Positions 51,857 to 60,037 of a stretch of 60,037 nt of DNA are shown in pieces. Origin of the DNA: Marinobacterium arenosum. Lineage in GTDB: Bacteria > Pseudomonadota > Gammaproteobacteria > Pseudomonadales > Balneatricaceae. The stretch lies in the NCBI RefSeq assembly GCF_019795155.1, contig NZ_JAILYN010000029.1, positions 1 to 60,037 of the forward strand, given 5' to 3'. Position 1 is the first letter of the stretch, and every line of letters begins with the position of its first letter. The position numbers and the translations under genes were made by a program. Below the pieces are notes generated by a model. That model was not told where the DNA came from. It did no database searches and worked only from the letters and a program-made list of their open reading frames with translations.

Positions 51857-54800
51857 AGATCCTCAGCCTGCGCCTGAAAAACATCAACTCGCTGAAGGGC
51901 GAGTGGAAGATCGATTTTACCGCGCCGCGCTTTGCCGAGAACGGCCTGTTTGCCATCACCGGGCCGACCGGTGCCGGCAAGACCACATTGCTGGATGCGA
52001 TCTGTCTGGCGCTCTACCACGCCACGCCGCGCTTCCGGAGCGTCTCCCAGCAGAGCAACGAGCTGATGACCCGCCACACCGGTGAGTCGTTGGCCGAGGT
52101 GGAGTTCGAGGTCAAGGGCGTCGGCTACCGGGCGTTCTGGGCGCAACGGCGGGCCCGCGGCGCCGGTGACGGCAAATTGCAGCCGCCACGGGGCGAACTG
52201 GCGCAGATCTCCGACGGCAAGATTTTGACTGACAAGCTGAACGAGAAGGTTCAGCTGGTGAGCGAATTGACCGGATTGGATTTCGGTCGATTCACCAAGT
52301 CGATGTTGTTGGCCCAGGGTGGATTCGCCGCCTTCCTGAACGCAAACCCCAATGAACGCGCCGAACTGCTGGAGGAGCTGACTGGCACCGAGATCTATGG
52401 TGCCATCTCCAAGCGGGTGTTCGAGCGGATGCGCGACGAAGAGCAGCAGCTCAAATTGCTTGGCGCCAAGGTGGAGAGTACCGAACTGCTGGATGAAGAC
52501 GCGCAGGCGGCGCTGGTGGCGGAGCAGCAGATGCTGACGGCGCAACTGCAGCAGCGCAAGCAGCAGCAACAGCAGTTGCAGCGCGAGCAGCAATGGCTGG
52601 AGAAGGTCGCCACGGCTGAACAACAACTGCAGCAGGCCGGTACCGAACACCAACAGGCGCAGCAGGCACTGGACGACCGGCAGACCGAACTGGCCGGGCT
52701 GGATGCTGCGCTGCCGGCGCTGGAGATCAAGCCGCATTACGACCGCTGGCAGGGGCTACAGCAGCAGGGTGCCGAGCAGCGTAAAACGCTTGAACAGCTG
52801 CAACAGCAGCAGGCCGAGGCGGCCGAAGCGGAACGGCAGACGGCACAGCAGTTGGAACAGCAGCGGCAGCAGCTGGCTGAGCAACAGCAGGCCCGCCAGC
52901 ACCTGGAAACCCTGCTCGATCAGCAGGTGATCCCGCTCGACCATCAAGTGGCGACTCAGCAGAGCCAGCTGAAACAGCTGGACGAGCAGCTGATGGCGGA
53001 TCGGCAGCGTCAGCAGTCCGTCGAACAGCGACAGAGCGGGCTGCAGCAGCAGATCAGCGAACTCCAGAAGGCCCATGATGAGGGGGCTGCCTATCTGCAG
53101 CAGTATGCTGCCGACGCTCAATTGGGCAACCGGCTGGCCAGCTGGCAGCAGCAGTTCGAGCGGCGCGCCGAGCTTTCAGCCGACCTGGCGCAAATGCAGG
53201 GCCATCAGCGGGACCTGCAACAAAAGCAGACCGCGCTGGTGCAGCAGCAGTCCGAAGCTCAGACCCGTTTACAGCAGGCCCGGCAGCAGTTCGACAGTGC
53301 CAGCCAACAGACGGTGCAGCTCAACGAAGCTCGGCAGATGCTATTGGCCGGCCAAAGCGAAGCGGATTTGCGCAGCCAATTGCAGCAACAGCAGCAACAG
53401 GCACGGCTGCAGCAACAGCTGAGCAGTATTTTTGAACAGGTCCGGACGCAGCTCGGACAACAGGGTGATTTGGCTAACCAGCAAACTGGTTTGGCGGAAC
53501 AGTTGGTAGAAAAACTGGCCGAACGGGATAAAGCCCGCGAGCAGTTCAAGCAGGTGCAGCAGCAGCTGAAAGACCTGGAGCGGCTGTTGGAACAGGAGCG
53601 GTTGATCGCCAAGTATGAGCAGGACCGGGCCCATCTGGTCGATGGCGAGCCCTGTCCGCTCTGTGGCGCGCTTGAGCACCCGGCGGCCGAGGGTGTGCAG
53701 CTACCGGACGATACCCGGCAGCGGCGCGACCAGGCGCAAGCCCAGCTGGAGCAGATCCGCCAGCAGGGCGAGCGGTTGTCTACTGAGATCGCCCGGCTGG
53801 AAACCCGCCAGTCCGAACTGCAGCGACAGCTGGCGCAGAGCGAGAATCAGTTGGTCGAACTGCAAGCTCAGTGGGCACAGCTCTGTCAGGCGATGGCAAT
53901 CGAGCTGCCGCTGGATGATGGCGAACAGATCAAAGGCTATCTGCAACAGCAGCAGGATGCGCAGCAATCGCTTAACAACCGTCTGCAGCAACTCGATGAG
54001 TTGAATCAGCAGTTGCAGGCCCATCAGCAGCAGCTGAACAGCGCCCAGCAGGCGTTGGCCAATGAGCAACACCAGCAGCAGATGCTGAGCCAGCAGCTCG
54101 AACAGCTGGGCGACCAGTTGGCGGCATCGGGCGAGCAGCAGCAGGGCATTCAGCAGCAACTGGACAAGCTGGAACAGCGTCTGGTCGAGGAGATTGGCGG
54201 CCAACTGCCTGCGGCGCAGCAGCAGGCCCAGTGGCTCGAGGCTCAACAGCAACGCTGGCAACGCTACCAGCAGACCGAGCAGGCGCAGCAGGAGCGTAAC
54301 AGTCAGTTACTGCAGTTGCAGACAGAGACGAAGGCGCTGGCGGAGCAGCAAACCGAGGCGGCCAATCAGGTGCAGCAGCGGCTTGCCCAGCGCGAGCAAC
54401 AGCAGCAGTTGGCGGATGATCTCAAGCGGCAGCGCCAGGCGCTGTTCGGTGATCGGCAGGTATCCGAGGCCCGCCGAGAGGCGGCCGAGATGTTGCAACA
54501 AGCCGAACAGCTGCGCGATACCAGCCAGCAGGCGCTGGAACAGTGCCGCCAGCAGCTCAGCCAGCTGACCGGCTCGCTGACCAGTCAGCAACAGCAACTG
54601 GTACAGATCAACGAACAAACGGCACAGGCGCAGCAGCAGTGGCAGCAGGCATTGGCACAAAGCCCGTTCGACAGCACCGAGCAGTTCGAACAGTCGCTGT
54701 TGCCGACCGATGAACGCAACCGCCTGACAGCGCTGCGCCAGCAACTACAGGAGCAGCTGCAACGCAGCCGTGCTTTGCAGGAGCAGGCGCAGCAGCAACT

Positions 54801-55515
54801 GGCCGCGCTTCGGGAACAGCCGCTCAGCCAGCAGACCCTGGCGCAACTGGCCGAGCAGTTGGCGGCGTGCGAGCAGGCCGTGCAGCAGCTGATCGCCCGG
54901 CAGGGGCAGATCGAGCACGCGCTGCAGGAGGATAAGCGCAAGCGTGACGCCCAGCAGACATTGCTGGCTGAACTTGAAGCGCAGCGCCAGCAGTACGACC
55001 TCTGGCAGCAGCTCAGCAGCCTGATCGGCTCGGCCGACGGCGCCCGTTTCCGCCGTTACGCCCAGGGGCTGACGCTGGATCATCTGGTCGAGCTGGCCAA
55101 CCGCCAGCTCAACCGGCTGCACGGCCGCTACCGTCTGCAACGCAAGGCCGAGGCGGAACTGAGTCTGGAGGTGGTCGACAGCTGGCAGGCGGATACGGTG
55201 CGCGACACCAAAACCCTGTCCGGCGGCGAAAGCTTTCTGGTGTCGCTGGCACTGGCACTAGCACTGTCCGACCTGGTCAGCCACAAGACCAGCATCGATT
55301 CGCTGTTCCTCGATGAGGGCTTCGGCACCCTGGATGCCGAGACGCTGGAACTGGCACTGGATGCGCTCGACCAGCTCAACGCCAGCGGCAAGATGATCGG
55401 GGTGATCTCCCACGTCGAGGCGCTGAAGGAGCGGATCCCCAACCAGATCAACGTGCAGAAGAATGCCGGCCTGGGCTACAGCAAATTGAGCCCGGAATTT
55501 GCTGTGGCGGAGTGA
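51853..55515 (+). CDS. sbcC: Exonuclease subunit SbcC (Rad50-type ATPase)
   Basis: The 1220-residue protein has Walker A GPTGAGKTT (37-45), two long coiled-coil arms, the zinc hook CPLCG near 600, the ABC signature LSGGESFLVSLALALALSD and Walker B LFLDEGFGTLD. It is the ATPase partner of SbcD; the arms bridge DNA ends. The coiled coils are strikingly rich in glutamine (CAG/CAA runs), with composition quite unlike the head domains. The start overlaps the sbcD stop as ATGA. Palindromic DNA is its known substrate, and palindromic REP clusters occur throughout this window. Confidence 0.97.
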   Translation: MKILSLRLKNINSLKGEWKIDFTAPRFAENGLFAITGPTGAGKTTLLDAICLALYHATPRFRSVSQQSNELMTRHTGESLAEVEFEVKGVGYRAFWAQRRARGAGDGKLQPPRGELAQISDGKILTDKLNEKVQLVSELTGLDFGRFTKSMLLAQGGFAAFLNANPNERAELLEELTGTEIYGAISKRVFERMRDEEQQLKLLGAKVESTELLDEDAQAALVAEQQMLTAQLQQRKQQQQQLQREQQWLEKVATAEQQLQQAGTEHQQAQQALDDRQTELAGLDAALPALEIKPHYDRWQGLQQQGAEQRKTLEQLQQQQAEAAEAERQTAQQLEQQRQQLAEQQQARQHLETLLDQQVIPLDHQVATQQSQLKQLDEQLMADRQRQQSVEQRQSGLQQQISELQKAHDEGAAYLQQYAADAQLGNRLASWQQQFERRAELSADLAQMQGHQRDLQQKQTALVQQQSEAQTRLQQARQQFDSASQQTVQLNEARQMLLAGQSEADLRSQLQQQQQQARLQQQLSSIFEQVRTQLGQQGDLANQQTGLAEQLVEKLAERDKAREQFKQVQQQLKDLERLLEQERLIAKYEQDRAHLVDGEPCPLCGALEHPAAEGVQLPDDTRQRRDQAQAQLEQIRQQGERLSTEIARLETRQSELQRQLAQSENQLVELQAQWAQLCQAMAIELPLDDGEQIKGYLQQQQDAQQSLNNRLQQLDELNQQLQAHQQQLNSAQQALANEQHQQQMLSQQLEQLGDQLAASGEQQQGIQQQLDKLEQRLVEEIGGQLPAAQQQAQWLEAQQQRWQRYQQTEQAQQERNSQLLQLQTETKALAEQQTEAANQVQQRLAQREQQQQLADDLKRQRQALFGDRQVSEARREAAEMLQQAEQLRDTSQQALEQCRQQLSQLTGSLTSQQQQLVQINEQTAQAQQQWQQALAQSPFDSTEQFEQSLLPTDERNRLTALRQQLQEQLQRSRALQEQAQQQLAALREQPLSQQTLAQLAEQLAACEQAVQQLIARQGQIEHALQEDKRKRDAQQTLLAELEAQRQQYDLWQQLSSLIGSADGARFRRYAQGLTLDHLVELANRQLNRLHGRYRLQRKAEAELSLEVVDSWQADTVRDTKTLSGGESFLVSLALALALSDLVSHKTSIDSLFLDEGFGTLDAETLELALDALDQLNASGKMIGVISHVEALKERIPNQINVQKNAGLGYSKLSPEFAVAE

Positions 55516-56160
55516 GGCATTGCGAAGGAGGCCGTTGATAACGCCGTGGGCTGCTACAAAGCCAGGCCTCTGTAGGAGGGGGATTTATCCGCGACCAACG
55601 GCGGTTCTAGCGGTGCCATGACCGGTCGCCCTAGCTACCCGTAGCAGCGGGCTCCGACCGCGACATGGTTGGTATCGTCCACGGCCTGTCGTCCTCGGAG
55701 CGGGGAGCTACAAAGCCCGGCCCCTGTAGGAGGGGATTTATCCGCGACCAACGGCGGTTCTATCGGTGCCATGACTGGTCGCCCTCGCTACCCGTAGCAG
55801 CGGGCTTGGCATGCCCCTTGGGTACTGACCGCGACAAGGTTGGTATCGTCCACGGCCTGTCGCCCTCGGAGCGGGCTGCTACAAAGCCCGGAATCCGTAG
55901 CAGCGGGCTCCGACCGCGACAAGGTCGGTATCGCCATGACCGGTCCGCCCTCGGAGCGGGCTGCTACGGCAGGCCCTGTAGGGCGTCACCCGGGCGCCAG
56001 CGCCGCAGGCGGTTGAAAACGCCCGTTGGCGTTTGGCCGGCCAGGCCTACCCGGCCGGGTCCGGCCCTACATTGGCGTGGTGAAGAACCAGCAGGAGCTC
56101 CAGCCACAAGAAAAGGCCGTTGTGGCTGGAAACGAGAGAAGGTATCTACAAGGCCGGGCC
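55516..56160. repeat. REP-like element cluster downstream of sbcC
   Basis: About ten palindromic elements of at least three types fill this gap. Short form: GTAGCAGCGGGCTCCGACCG. Long form: CAGCGGGCTTGGCATGCCCC. Third form: TGTAGGAGGGGATTTATCCG. A block of about 154 bp (from 55571 and again from 55725) is tandemly duplicated with small changes. An inverted copy of the GGCGTCACCCGGGCGCCAGC dispersed element is at 55978-56014. No gene is seen. Confidence 0.85.
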
Positions 56161-56198
56161 TCTGTAAATGCACCCTGTCATGCTGCCAATACCGGCAA

Positions 56199-56969
56199 TC
56201 AGCCGTTCAGCAACGCCAACGCCTGCCGGTGCAACTCCGGCGTGGCCGCCGCCACCGCGGTACCATCCCAATCGGCTTCGTACAGCGGTTTGCCCTGCCA
56301 GTCGGTAATAATACCACCGGCTTCCTCGATCACCGGGATCAGCGCCATCACGTCATAGATCTTCAGATCTGCCTCGACGATCAGATCCACATGGCCGGCG
56401 GCCAGCAGGCCGTAGCTGTAACAGTCGCCACCGAAACGGCGCATCCGGCAGGCTTGCTCCACCCGCTTGAACTGGTCGATCTGCTCACCGACGAACATGT
56501 CCGGGTCGGTGCAGAACAGCAGGGCATCCTTGATCTCCTGGGTCGCCGACACCTTACAGGGCTCGCCGTTCAGGGTCGCGCCCTGGCCGACCTGCGCCAG
56601 CCAGCGGTCGCCGACCATCGGAATATCGATCACGCCCAGTTCCGGCCGGTTATTACGGGCCTGGCAGATCAGCGTGCCGAAGGTCGGCATACCGGTGATA
56701 AAGGCGCGGGTACCGTCGATCGGGTCGATGATCCAGGTGTATTCGCTGTCCTGCTCGGTGCGGCCATGCTCCTCGCCGATGATGTTGTGGTCCGGGAAAT
56801 GCTCGGCCAGCATCGCGCGCAGCTCCGCCTCGGTGTTCTTGTCGGCGATGGTCACCGGGCTGGCGTCGGACTTATCGTCGATGCTCAGATGGGCGCGAAA
56901 GTAGGGCCCGATCACTTCGCGGGCGCGGTCGGCCATCTTGACGGCCAGTTCAGCGGGGGTCAGGGACAT
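56199..56969 (-). CDS. hisN: Histidinol-phosphatase, inositol-monophosphatase family
   Basis: The 256-residue protein has the IMPase-fold metal motifs IIGEEHG, WIIDPIDGTRAFITGMP and IYDVMALIPVIEEAGG. GGDCYSYGLLAAGHVDL fits the HisN-like branch, which hydrolyses histidinol phosphate in histidine synthesis. ATG 56969 (MSLTPAELAV) is preceded by AGGAAG at about 9 nt; the frame is open 18 codons further with no support. A related inositol- or sugar-phosphatase role cannot be excluded. It lies 123 bp after the PhyH-type gene on the same strand. Confidence 0.85.
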   Translation of the reverse strand: MSLTPAELAVKMADRAREVIGPYFRAHLSIDDKSDASPVTIADKNTEAELRAMLAEHFPDHNIIGEEHGRTEQDSEYTWIIDPIDGTRAFITGMPTFGTLICQARNNRPELGVIDIPMVGDRWLAQVGQGATLNGEPCKVSATQEIKDALLFCTDPDMFVGEQIDQFKRVEQACRMRRFGGDCYSYGLLAAGHVDLIVEADLKIYDVMALIPVIEEAGGIITDWQGKPLYEADWDGTAVAAATPELHRQALALLNG

Positions 56970-57092
56970 GGAACAGGGCTTCCTGCGGTCAGTTAACGAA
57001 AAACGAAACAGTCGGGCATTCAAGCAGGAGTCGGGCGGGAAGGCAATGGTAGTCGCCGGCGGGTTAACAACCGCCGGCGACCGAAGCGCGGC

Positions 57093-58016
57093 TTACCAGT
57101 TCTTCATATCTTCAGGCACTGGATAATCCTGGGTTTCTATTGGCAAGTTTCCCCAGACGGCTGGAATCGGCGGTTCGCGGTTGGCGATCATCTCGCCGGC
57201 CAATGCTTCGAGGCTGCCCGGTTTGGCCGGATAGTCGGTGTGCCATTCTTGCGGCCAGTTTTCGCTGGTCGCCCTCTGTAATACCTGCGCCATCCAGCGC
57301 CGACGTAGCTCTGCCCAGGCCTCACTCTGTATACCGCTTTCGATTATTCCGTCGAAAGGACGGTACTCCACGTAGATGGTGCGTCGCACGCCCGGCGAGC
57401 GCTTGGGTTGGGAACCATGCAGGATCATCATATCCTGAATCAGGATATCACCAGCCTTGGCCGGCAGTTCGACTACTCCCGGGACCTCCCAGCCGTGCTG
57501 CCGTGAAATATCTTCGATATCCAGCAGCTCGTGCTGTGTACCCGGTACGTAGCGTAGGCAACCATCGCCTTCGGGGGCATCATCGAGATAGATACCGATA
57601 TTTAGATAGGGGTACTTGCGCGAATGGGGTGCACCCTGGTGCCATTTGATTACTGGGTGCGGATGTTGCTGCTTGTACAAAATATCCAGTTGCAGTGGTA
57701 CTGCCCCGCGACCGCAGAGTTCACGGGCCACAGCCATCATCGCCGGGCAGGCGAGCAGGTCTAACGCCGCATCAGGATCGATGGCGAAAATATCGTCGAC
57801 CCGCATTACCCGAGGGCCGACCGGATCTTCCACGACGCAGGCGCCATGCAGTGGTTGTCCCTGGTGGTGAGCGTTCATCGCTTCGCTCTCCAACTGTTGG
57901 GCCAACTGCTGCCAGCGGTTCAGTAGTTTGGCTGGCAGGGCATTGTCCAGCCGGATATAACCGTTCGTCAGGAATTGTTGTTGCTGCTGTTTGTCGATCG
58001 TATAGTGGCTCATCAT
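57093..58016 (-). CDS. PhyH-family Fe(II)/2-oxoglutarate enzyme with HQG in place of HxD
   Basis: The 307-residue protein has the double-stranded beta-helix pattern of phytanoyl-CoA dioxygenases: a first iron motif in KWHQGAPH (His126), LDDAPEGDGCLRYVPGTQH, AGDILIQDMMILHGSQP (His200) and RSPGVRRTIYVEYR (2OG-binding Arg 211 or 212). Ordinary hydroxylases have His-x-Asp at the first site; here codon GGT gives Gly128. Loss of the carboxylate is the hallmark of iron halogenases such as WelO5 and BesD, where halide takes its place. Halogenation is a hypothesis; a non-catalytic or altered enzyme is possible. ATG 58013 has slightly better spacing to AAGGA than ATG 58016. It follows the methyltransferase-like gene by 68 bp. 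Confidence 0.85.
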   Translation of the reverse strand: MMSHYTIDKQQQQQFLTNGYIRLDNALPAKLLNRWQQLAQQLESEAMNAHHQGQPLHGACVVEDPVGPRVMRVDDIFAIDPDAALDLLACPAMMAVARELCGRGAVPLQLDILYKQQHPHPVIKWHQGAPHSRKYPYLNIGIYLDDAPEGDGCLRYVPGTQHELLDIEDISRQHGWEVPGVVELPAKAGDILIQDMMILHGSQPKRSPGVRRTIYVEYRPFDGIIESGIQSEAWAELRRRWMAQVLQRATSENWPQEWHTDYPAKPGSLEALAGEMIANREPPIPAVWGNLPIETQDYPVPEDMKNW

Positions 58017-58084
58017 ATCGTCCTTGAGATTAATCAGAGTTAGTAATAACCATCGGTCCAGTGATATCTCGTCGATGGCTTTAG

Positions 58085-58873
58085 CTAGAAGCTAAGGGAA
58101 GAGGTGGAACCTTCCCATGTATAGCTTGCAATTCCCAGCCTCTGTTGTTGCTCCATCTCCATCCCCGTCTGTGCAGCGCGAAAAATAAGCTCACCGTAGT
58201 TTTCATTACGTGGCCATATCAGCGGAAGCTTAAAGTGCCGATCGATAAAGGCTTCAAGTTCTACGTCGTCAAGTATTCTGGGGCCATCAAACTCCCGGCA
58301 GATCGACTCGGCGAGATTTAACTCCTGGCCCCAGAAGAATACCTGCTCAGCCTTGATTCTCTGCTGGAACTCAAGTACTTGATGTTCTCGGCCAGCATCG
58401 TAGAGCGGCCGCCAAATATCGGCCAGCAAGGTTTCCACCGGTTGATCTGGTTGCCACAGACTGGCGTCAGCTTGGATCAGGTGGATCTTGTCGAGGGTGG
58501 TTGTCGGGAGTTGAGCCAGCAGTTTGTGTGCCTGGTTCAGTACATCCGTATCTATCTCCAGAACAGTGACTGCTGTTACCGCTGGGTTCAGGGCGGTATT
58601 GGCAGCGGCGATCCCCATGCCGAAGCCCATGACCAGTGTGTGTCCATGGGCCAGCCGGCAACCGATCTCCTGGCTTTCGATTTCGCTGGGACAGACTGAC
58701 ATCCAGGAGCCCACGCCCCCCTGGAACAGGATAGGCATCCTGTCAACGAGATAGCGTGTGCCCCAGTATCCGCGCATTGGTACCATGTTCAGGGATTCGA
58801 TGCGCCAGTTACCGAAAGTTTCGTCGTCAAAGCTTGGGACCCAGAGTTTGGGTGTGTAGATAGTGTCGTCCAT
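58085..58873 (-). CDS. SAM-methyltransferase / spermidine-synthase-fold protein
   Basis: The 262-residue protein has a Rossmann-type SAM-binding region: VMGFGMGIAAANTAL (motif I-like), VTVLEIDTDVL with the acidic end of strand 2, and LIQADASLWQPDQP. The pattern resembles spermidine synthases and class I methyltransferases; the substrate is unknown. A GAGGAG site lies 10 nt before the ATG. It is upstream of, and probably co-transcribed with, the PhyH-type gene, so both may modify the same small molecule or amino acid (inference). Confidence 0.7.
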   Translation of the reverse strand: MDDTIYTPKLWVPSFDDETFGNWRIESLNMVPMRGYWGTRYLVDRMPILFQGGVGSWMSVCPSEIESQEIGCRLAHGHTLVMGFGMGIAAANTALNPAVTAVTVLEIDTDVLNQAHKLLAQLPTTTLDKIHLIQADASLWQPDQPVETLLADIWRPLYDAGREHQVLEFQQRIKAEQVFFWGQELNLAESICREFDGPRILDDVELEAFIDRHFKLPLIWPRNENYGELIFRAAQTGMEMEQQQRLGIASYTWEGSTSSLSF

Positions 58874-59126
58874 GAGTGAATAGCTCCTCTATACGATACC
58901 CAAAGGGGCTGAAATTGGCCGAAAGTTCTGAGTCTTCCAGTGATGTAATGTTAAGGCTTCCATCCAAGCTGCTTGGGGAGGTGTTATAAATGCCATTCAG
59001 GATAGTTGCTTTTATATGTAATCGCCTGATCGGCCTAAAGAATTTTTTGCTGACAGGCTTTATACCCGTACGATAACCGTACTATCTTAAACGGACGCCA
59101 AGGCAGCAAAAGGGCAGGGATGCACT
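58874..59126. promoter_or_regulatory. Divergent intergenic region with a short dyad
   Basis: This AT-richer region lies between the methyltransferase-like gene and the plus-strand oxygenase remnant. GTACG ATAAC CGTAC (59068-59082) is a perfect 5-bp dyad 45 bp before the ATG, a candidate operator. No gene is seen. Confidence 0.35.
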
Positions 59127-59471
59127 ATGACCGATAGGTATTTACGTTTACCGTTGCAGTTCGATGTAGAACGACTGCAGCAGGATCTGGCCAAGTTACG
59201 ACATCACCCATGGATAGAGCACCTCAACCGTCACGCCCACGACGGCGGTTGGCGGGCGCTGCCGCTACGCTCGGTGGATGGCAAGGTGGATTGGATTGCA
59301 GTGGTGGAATCTGCCCCTACCCGTTATCGCGCCACCCGCTACCTTGAGGAATGCGATTACCTTCCCGAGGTCCTGGCCAGTCTCGAATGCCCACTGGTTT
59401 CCGCACGGTTGATGTCTCTGGCGGCTGGCGAGGAGATCCGTCGCCGTACCGATCTGGCATTCTCCTATTAG
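59127..59471 (+). pseudogene. Truncated aspartyl/asparaginyl beta-hydroxylase-like gene
   Basis: The 114 residues match the N-terminal part of bacterial Asp/Asn beta-hydroxylase-domain proteins: LRLPLQFDVERLQQDL, ECDYLPEVLASLECPLVSAR, LMSLAAGEEIRRRTDLAFSY. In the family this last segment reads IxEHRDxxLGFEDG and continues through the iron-binding jelly roll. Here the His is Arg, two residues are missing, and a TAG stop removes the catalytic domain. It should be inactive, unless the short form has a separate role. It has a start codon and plausible leader, so it may still be expressed. Confidence 0.72.
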
Positions 59472-59511
59472 GACAGATCCGGCTAACCCGAACAAAGGAG
59501 GTTATTTTAAA

Positions 59512-59922
59512 ATGAAACTGCCCATGTCATGCGATGTGGAATATTTAGAAAGCTTTGTTTCCAAAGCAGAGAGCACTGAATTATTTGAATGGTTTTACGC
59601 CAATTGTGACATCCAGAAGCTGGAAGAGATTCTGATGGCGGACGGGACAAATCACCCGGTGCGTCCGTGGAAGATAATGTTCGTCGATCAGGAGCTGGAA
59701 GATTATGCTATTTTTTCCGAAGTACACGGAAGAAATAGAATGAAGTGGCCGCCGCTGATAGAGGTGATAAGGGACAGAATCGAGCAGCTTACCGGGGTCG
59801 AATTCAGTGTCTGTGTGTGTCTTTATTATCCAAACGGTGAGGAGGGGATTGGATTTCATTCTGATCCACCGGCATTTGGCCCGACCACTCCGTTGCCGTC
59901 GATTAGTGTGGGTGAACCCTGA
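59512..59922 (+). pseudogene. Truncated AlkB-like 2OG-Fe(II) oxygenase gene
   Basis: The 136 residues end at PLPSISVGEP. In AlkB-type enzymes the equivalent NLYxxGxDxIGxHSD...PxIxSxSxG is followed by the RxF and the second iron His and Arg residues, absent here. The HSD iron motif is present (FHSDPP). Reading one base over after GEP gives EFR and then a stop, suggesting a frameshift before further decay. The gene has an AAAGGAGG site 8-10 nt before ATG 59512 and lies 40 bp after the previous truncated gene, so the pair was probably an operon. Confidence 0.7.
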
Positions 59923-60021
59923 ATTCAGATAATAAGTGCAACACTCATGGTTGAAAGGCGGGAGGTGGCCAACTGCTGACAGTGATACGCTTCAGCTCGC
60001 CAAAGTAGAAGAAGTACCACC

Positions 60022-60037
60022 ATGAGTTATCAGCAGT
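60022..60037 (+). CDS. Possible start of a further gene, cut by the window end
   Basis: ATGAGTTATCAGCAGT runs off the window (MSYQQ). AGAAGAAG lies 10 nt upstream. Only five codons are visible, so no function can be given. The upstream ACTGCTGACAGTGATA partly mirrors the TATCAGCAGT at the end, which could also mark an element boundary. Confidence 0.3.

Noticed and set aside
59500-60037. An intact AlkB enzyme running past 59922
   Set aside because: The frame stops at TGA after SVGEP. Neither of the other plus-strand frames restores the missing His/Arg catalytic region within the window.

Overview
The window is GC-rich, densely coded DNA, almost certainly from a gammaproteobacterium. Pointers are the 7TMR-DISM hybrid kinases, sbcDC, a FlaG family protein, DUF4214 giant proteins of the type I secretion kind, and Pseudomonas-like palindromic intergenic (REP-like) repeats. 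I cannot name the genus. No tRNA, rRNA or CRISPR array is visible. Most genes lie on the minus strand; the left end, sbcDC and the right end are on the plus strand.

Layout. (1) 1-1.7 kb is accessory DNA: repeats resembling an IS21-family end, a reduced mercury-response operon (merR, merC and a GDCCVxC protein, no merA) with a near-textbook mer operator, then a small AT-richer membrane protein followed by an attC-like palindrome. (2) 1.8-3.9 kb: a twin-repeat lipoprotein, an ECF sigma factor and an RskA-type anti-sigma factor. (3) 4.4-11.8 kb: a five-gene amine or amino-alcohol catabolic set (permease, glutamine-synthetase-like ligase, aldehyde dehydrogenase, Fe alcohol dehydrogenase, glutamine-amidotransferase-like hydrolase), interrupted by ten tandem 89-bp palindromic units. 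(4) 12.3-13.0 kb: a DUF4197 protein.

(5) 13.2-48.6 kb is the most unusual part: a duplicated module, read right to left as flaG, OmpR-type response regulator, 7TMR-DISM hybrid kinase, giant secreted protein. There are three intact giant genes (2178, 2070 and 2528 aa) plus decayed pieces of others. Giants 1 and 2 share an almost identical DUF4214 N-terminal scaffold but carry different repeat domains (7 FG-GAP repeats; 8 repeats of a second type). Giant 3 is unrelated in order (DUF4347 first, two blocks of 7 delta-60 repeats, RTX, DUF4214 last) and sits between a 5' relic and a 3' relic of a giant-1-type gene. Upstream of giants 1 and 2 and of the 5' relic are 11-bp direct repeats of GTTWAC type, the expected architecture for OmpR/PhoB-family binding. 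I infer that the adjacent kinase/regulator pairs control these giant proteins. A toxin-antitoxin pair, cysC, a TPR-sulfotransferase and a reverse transcriptase relic lie between the module copies.

(6) 48.9-50.3 kb: a glycosyltransferase whose last 18 codons are REP sequence. (7) 50.5-55.5 kb: sbcD-sbcC. (8) 55.5-56.2 kb: a REP cluster. (9) 56.2-60.0 kb: a HisN-type phosphatase, a PhyH-family protein whose iron motif reads HQG instead of HxD (as in non-heme iron halogenases), a methyltransferase/spermidine-synthase-fold protein, and two truncated 2-oxoglutarate oxygenase genes.
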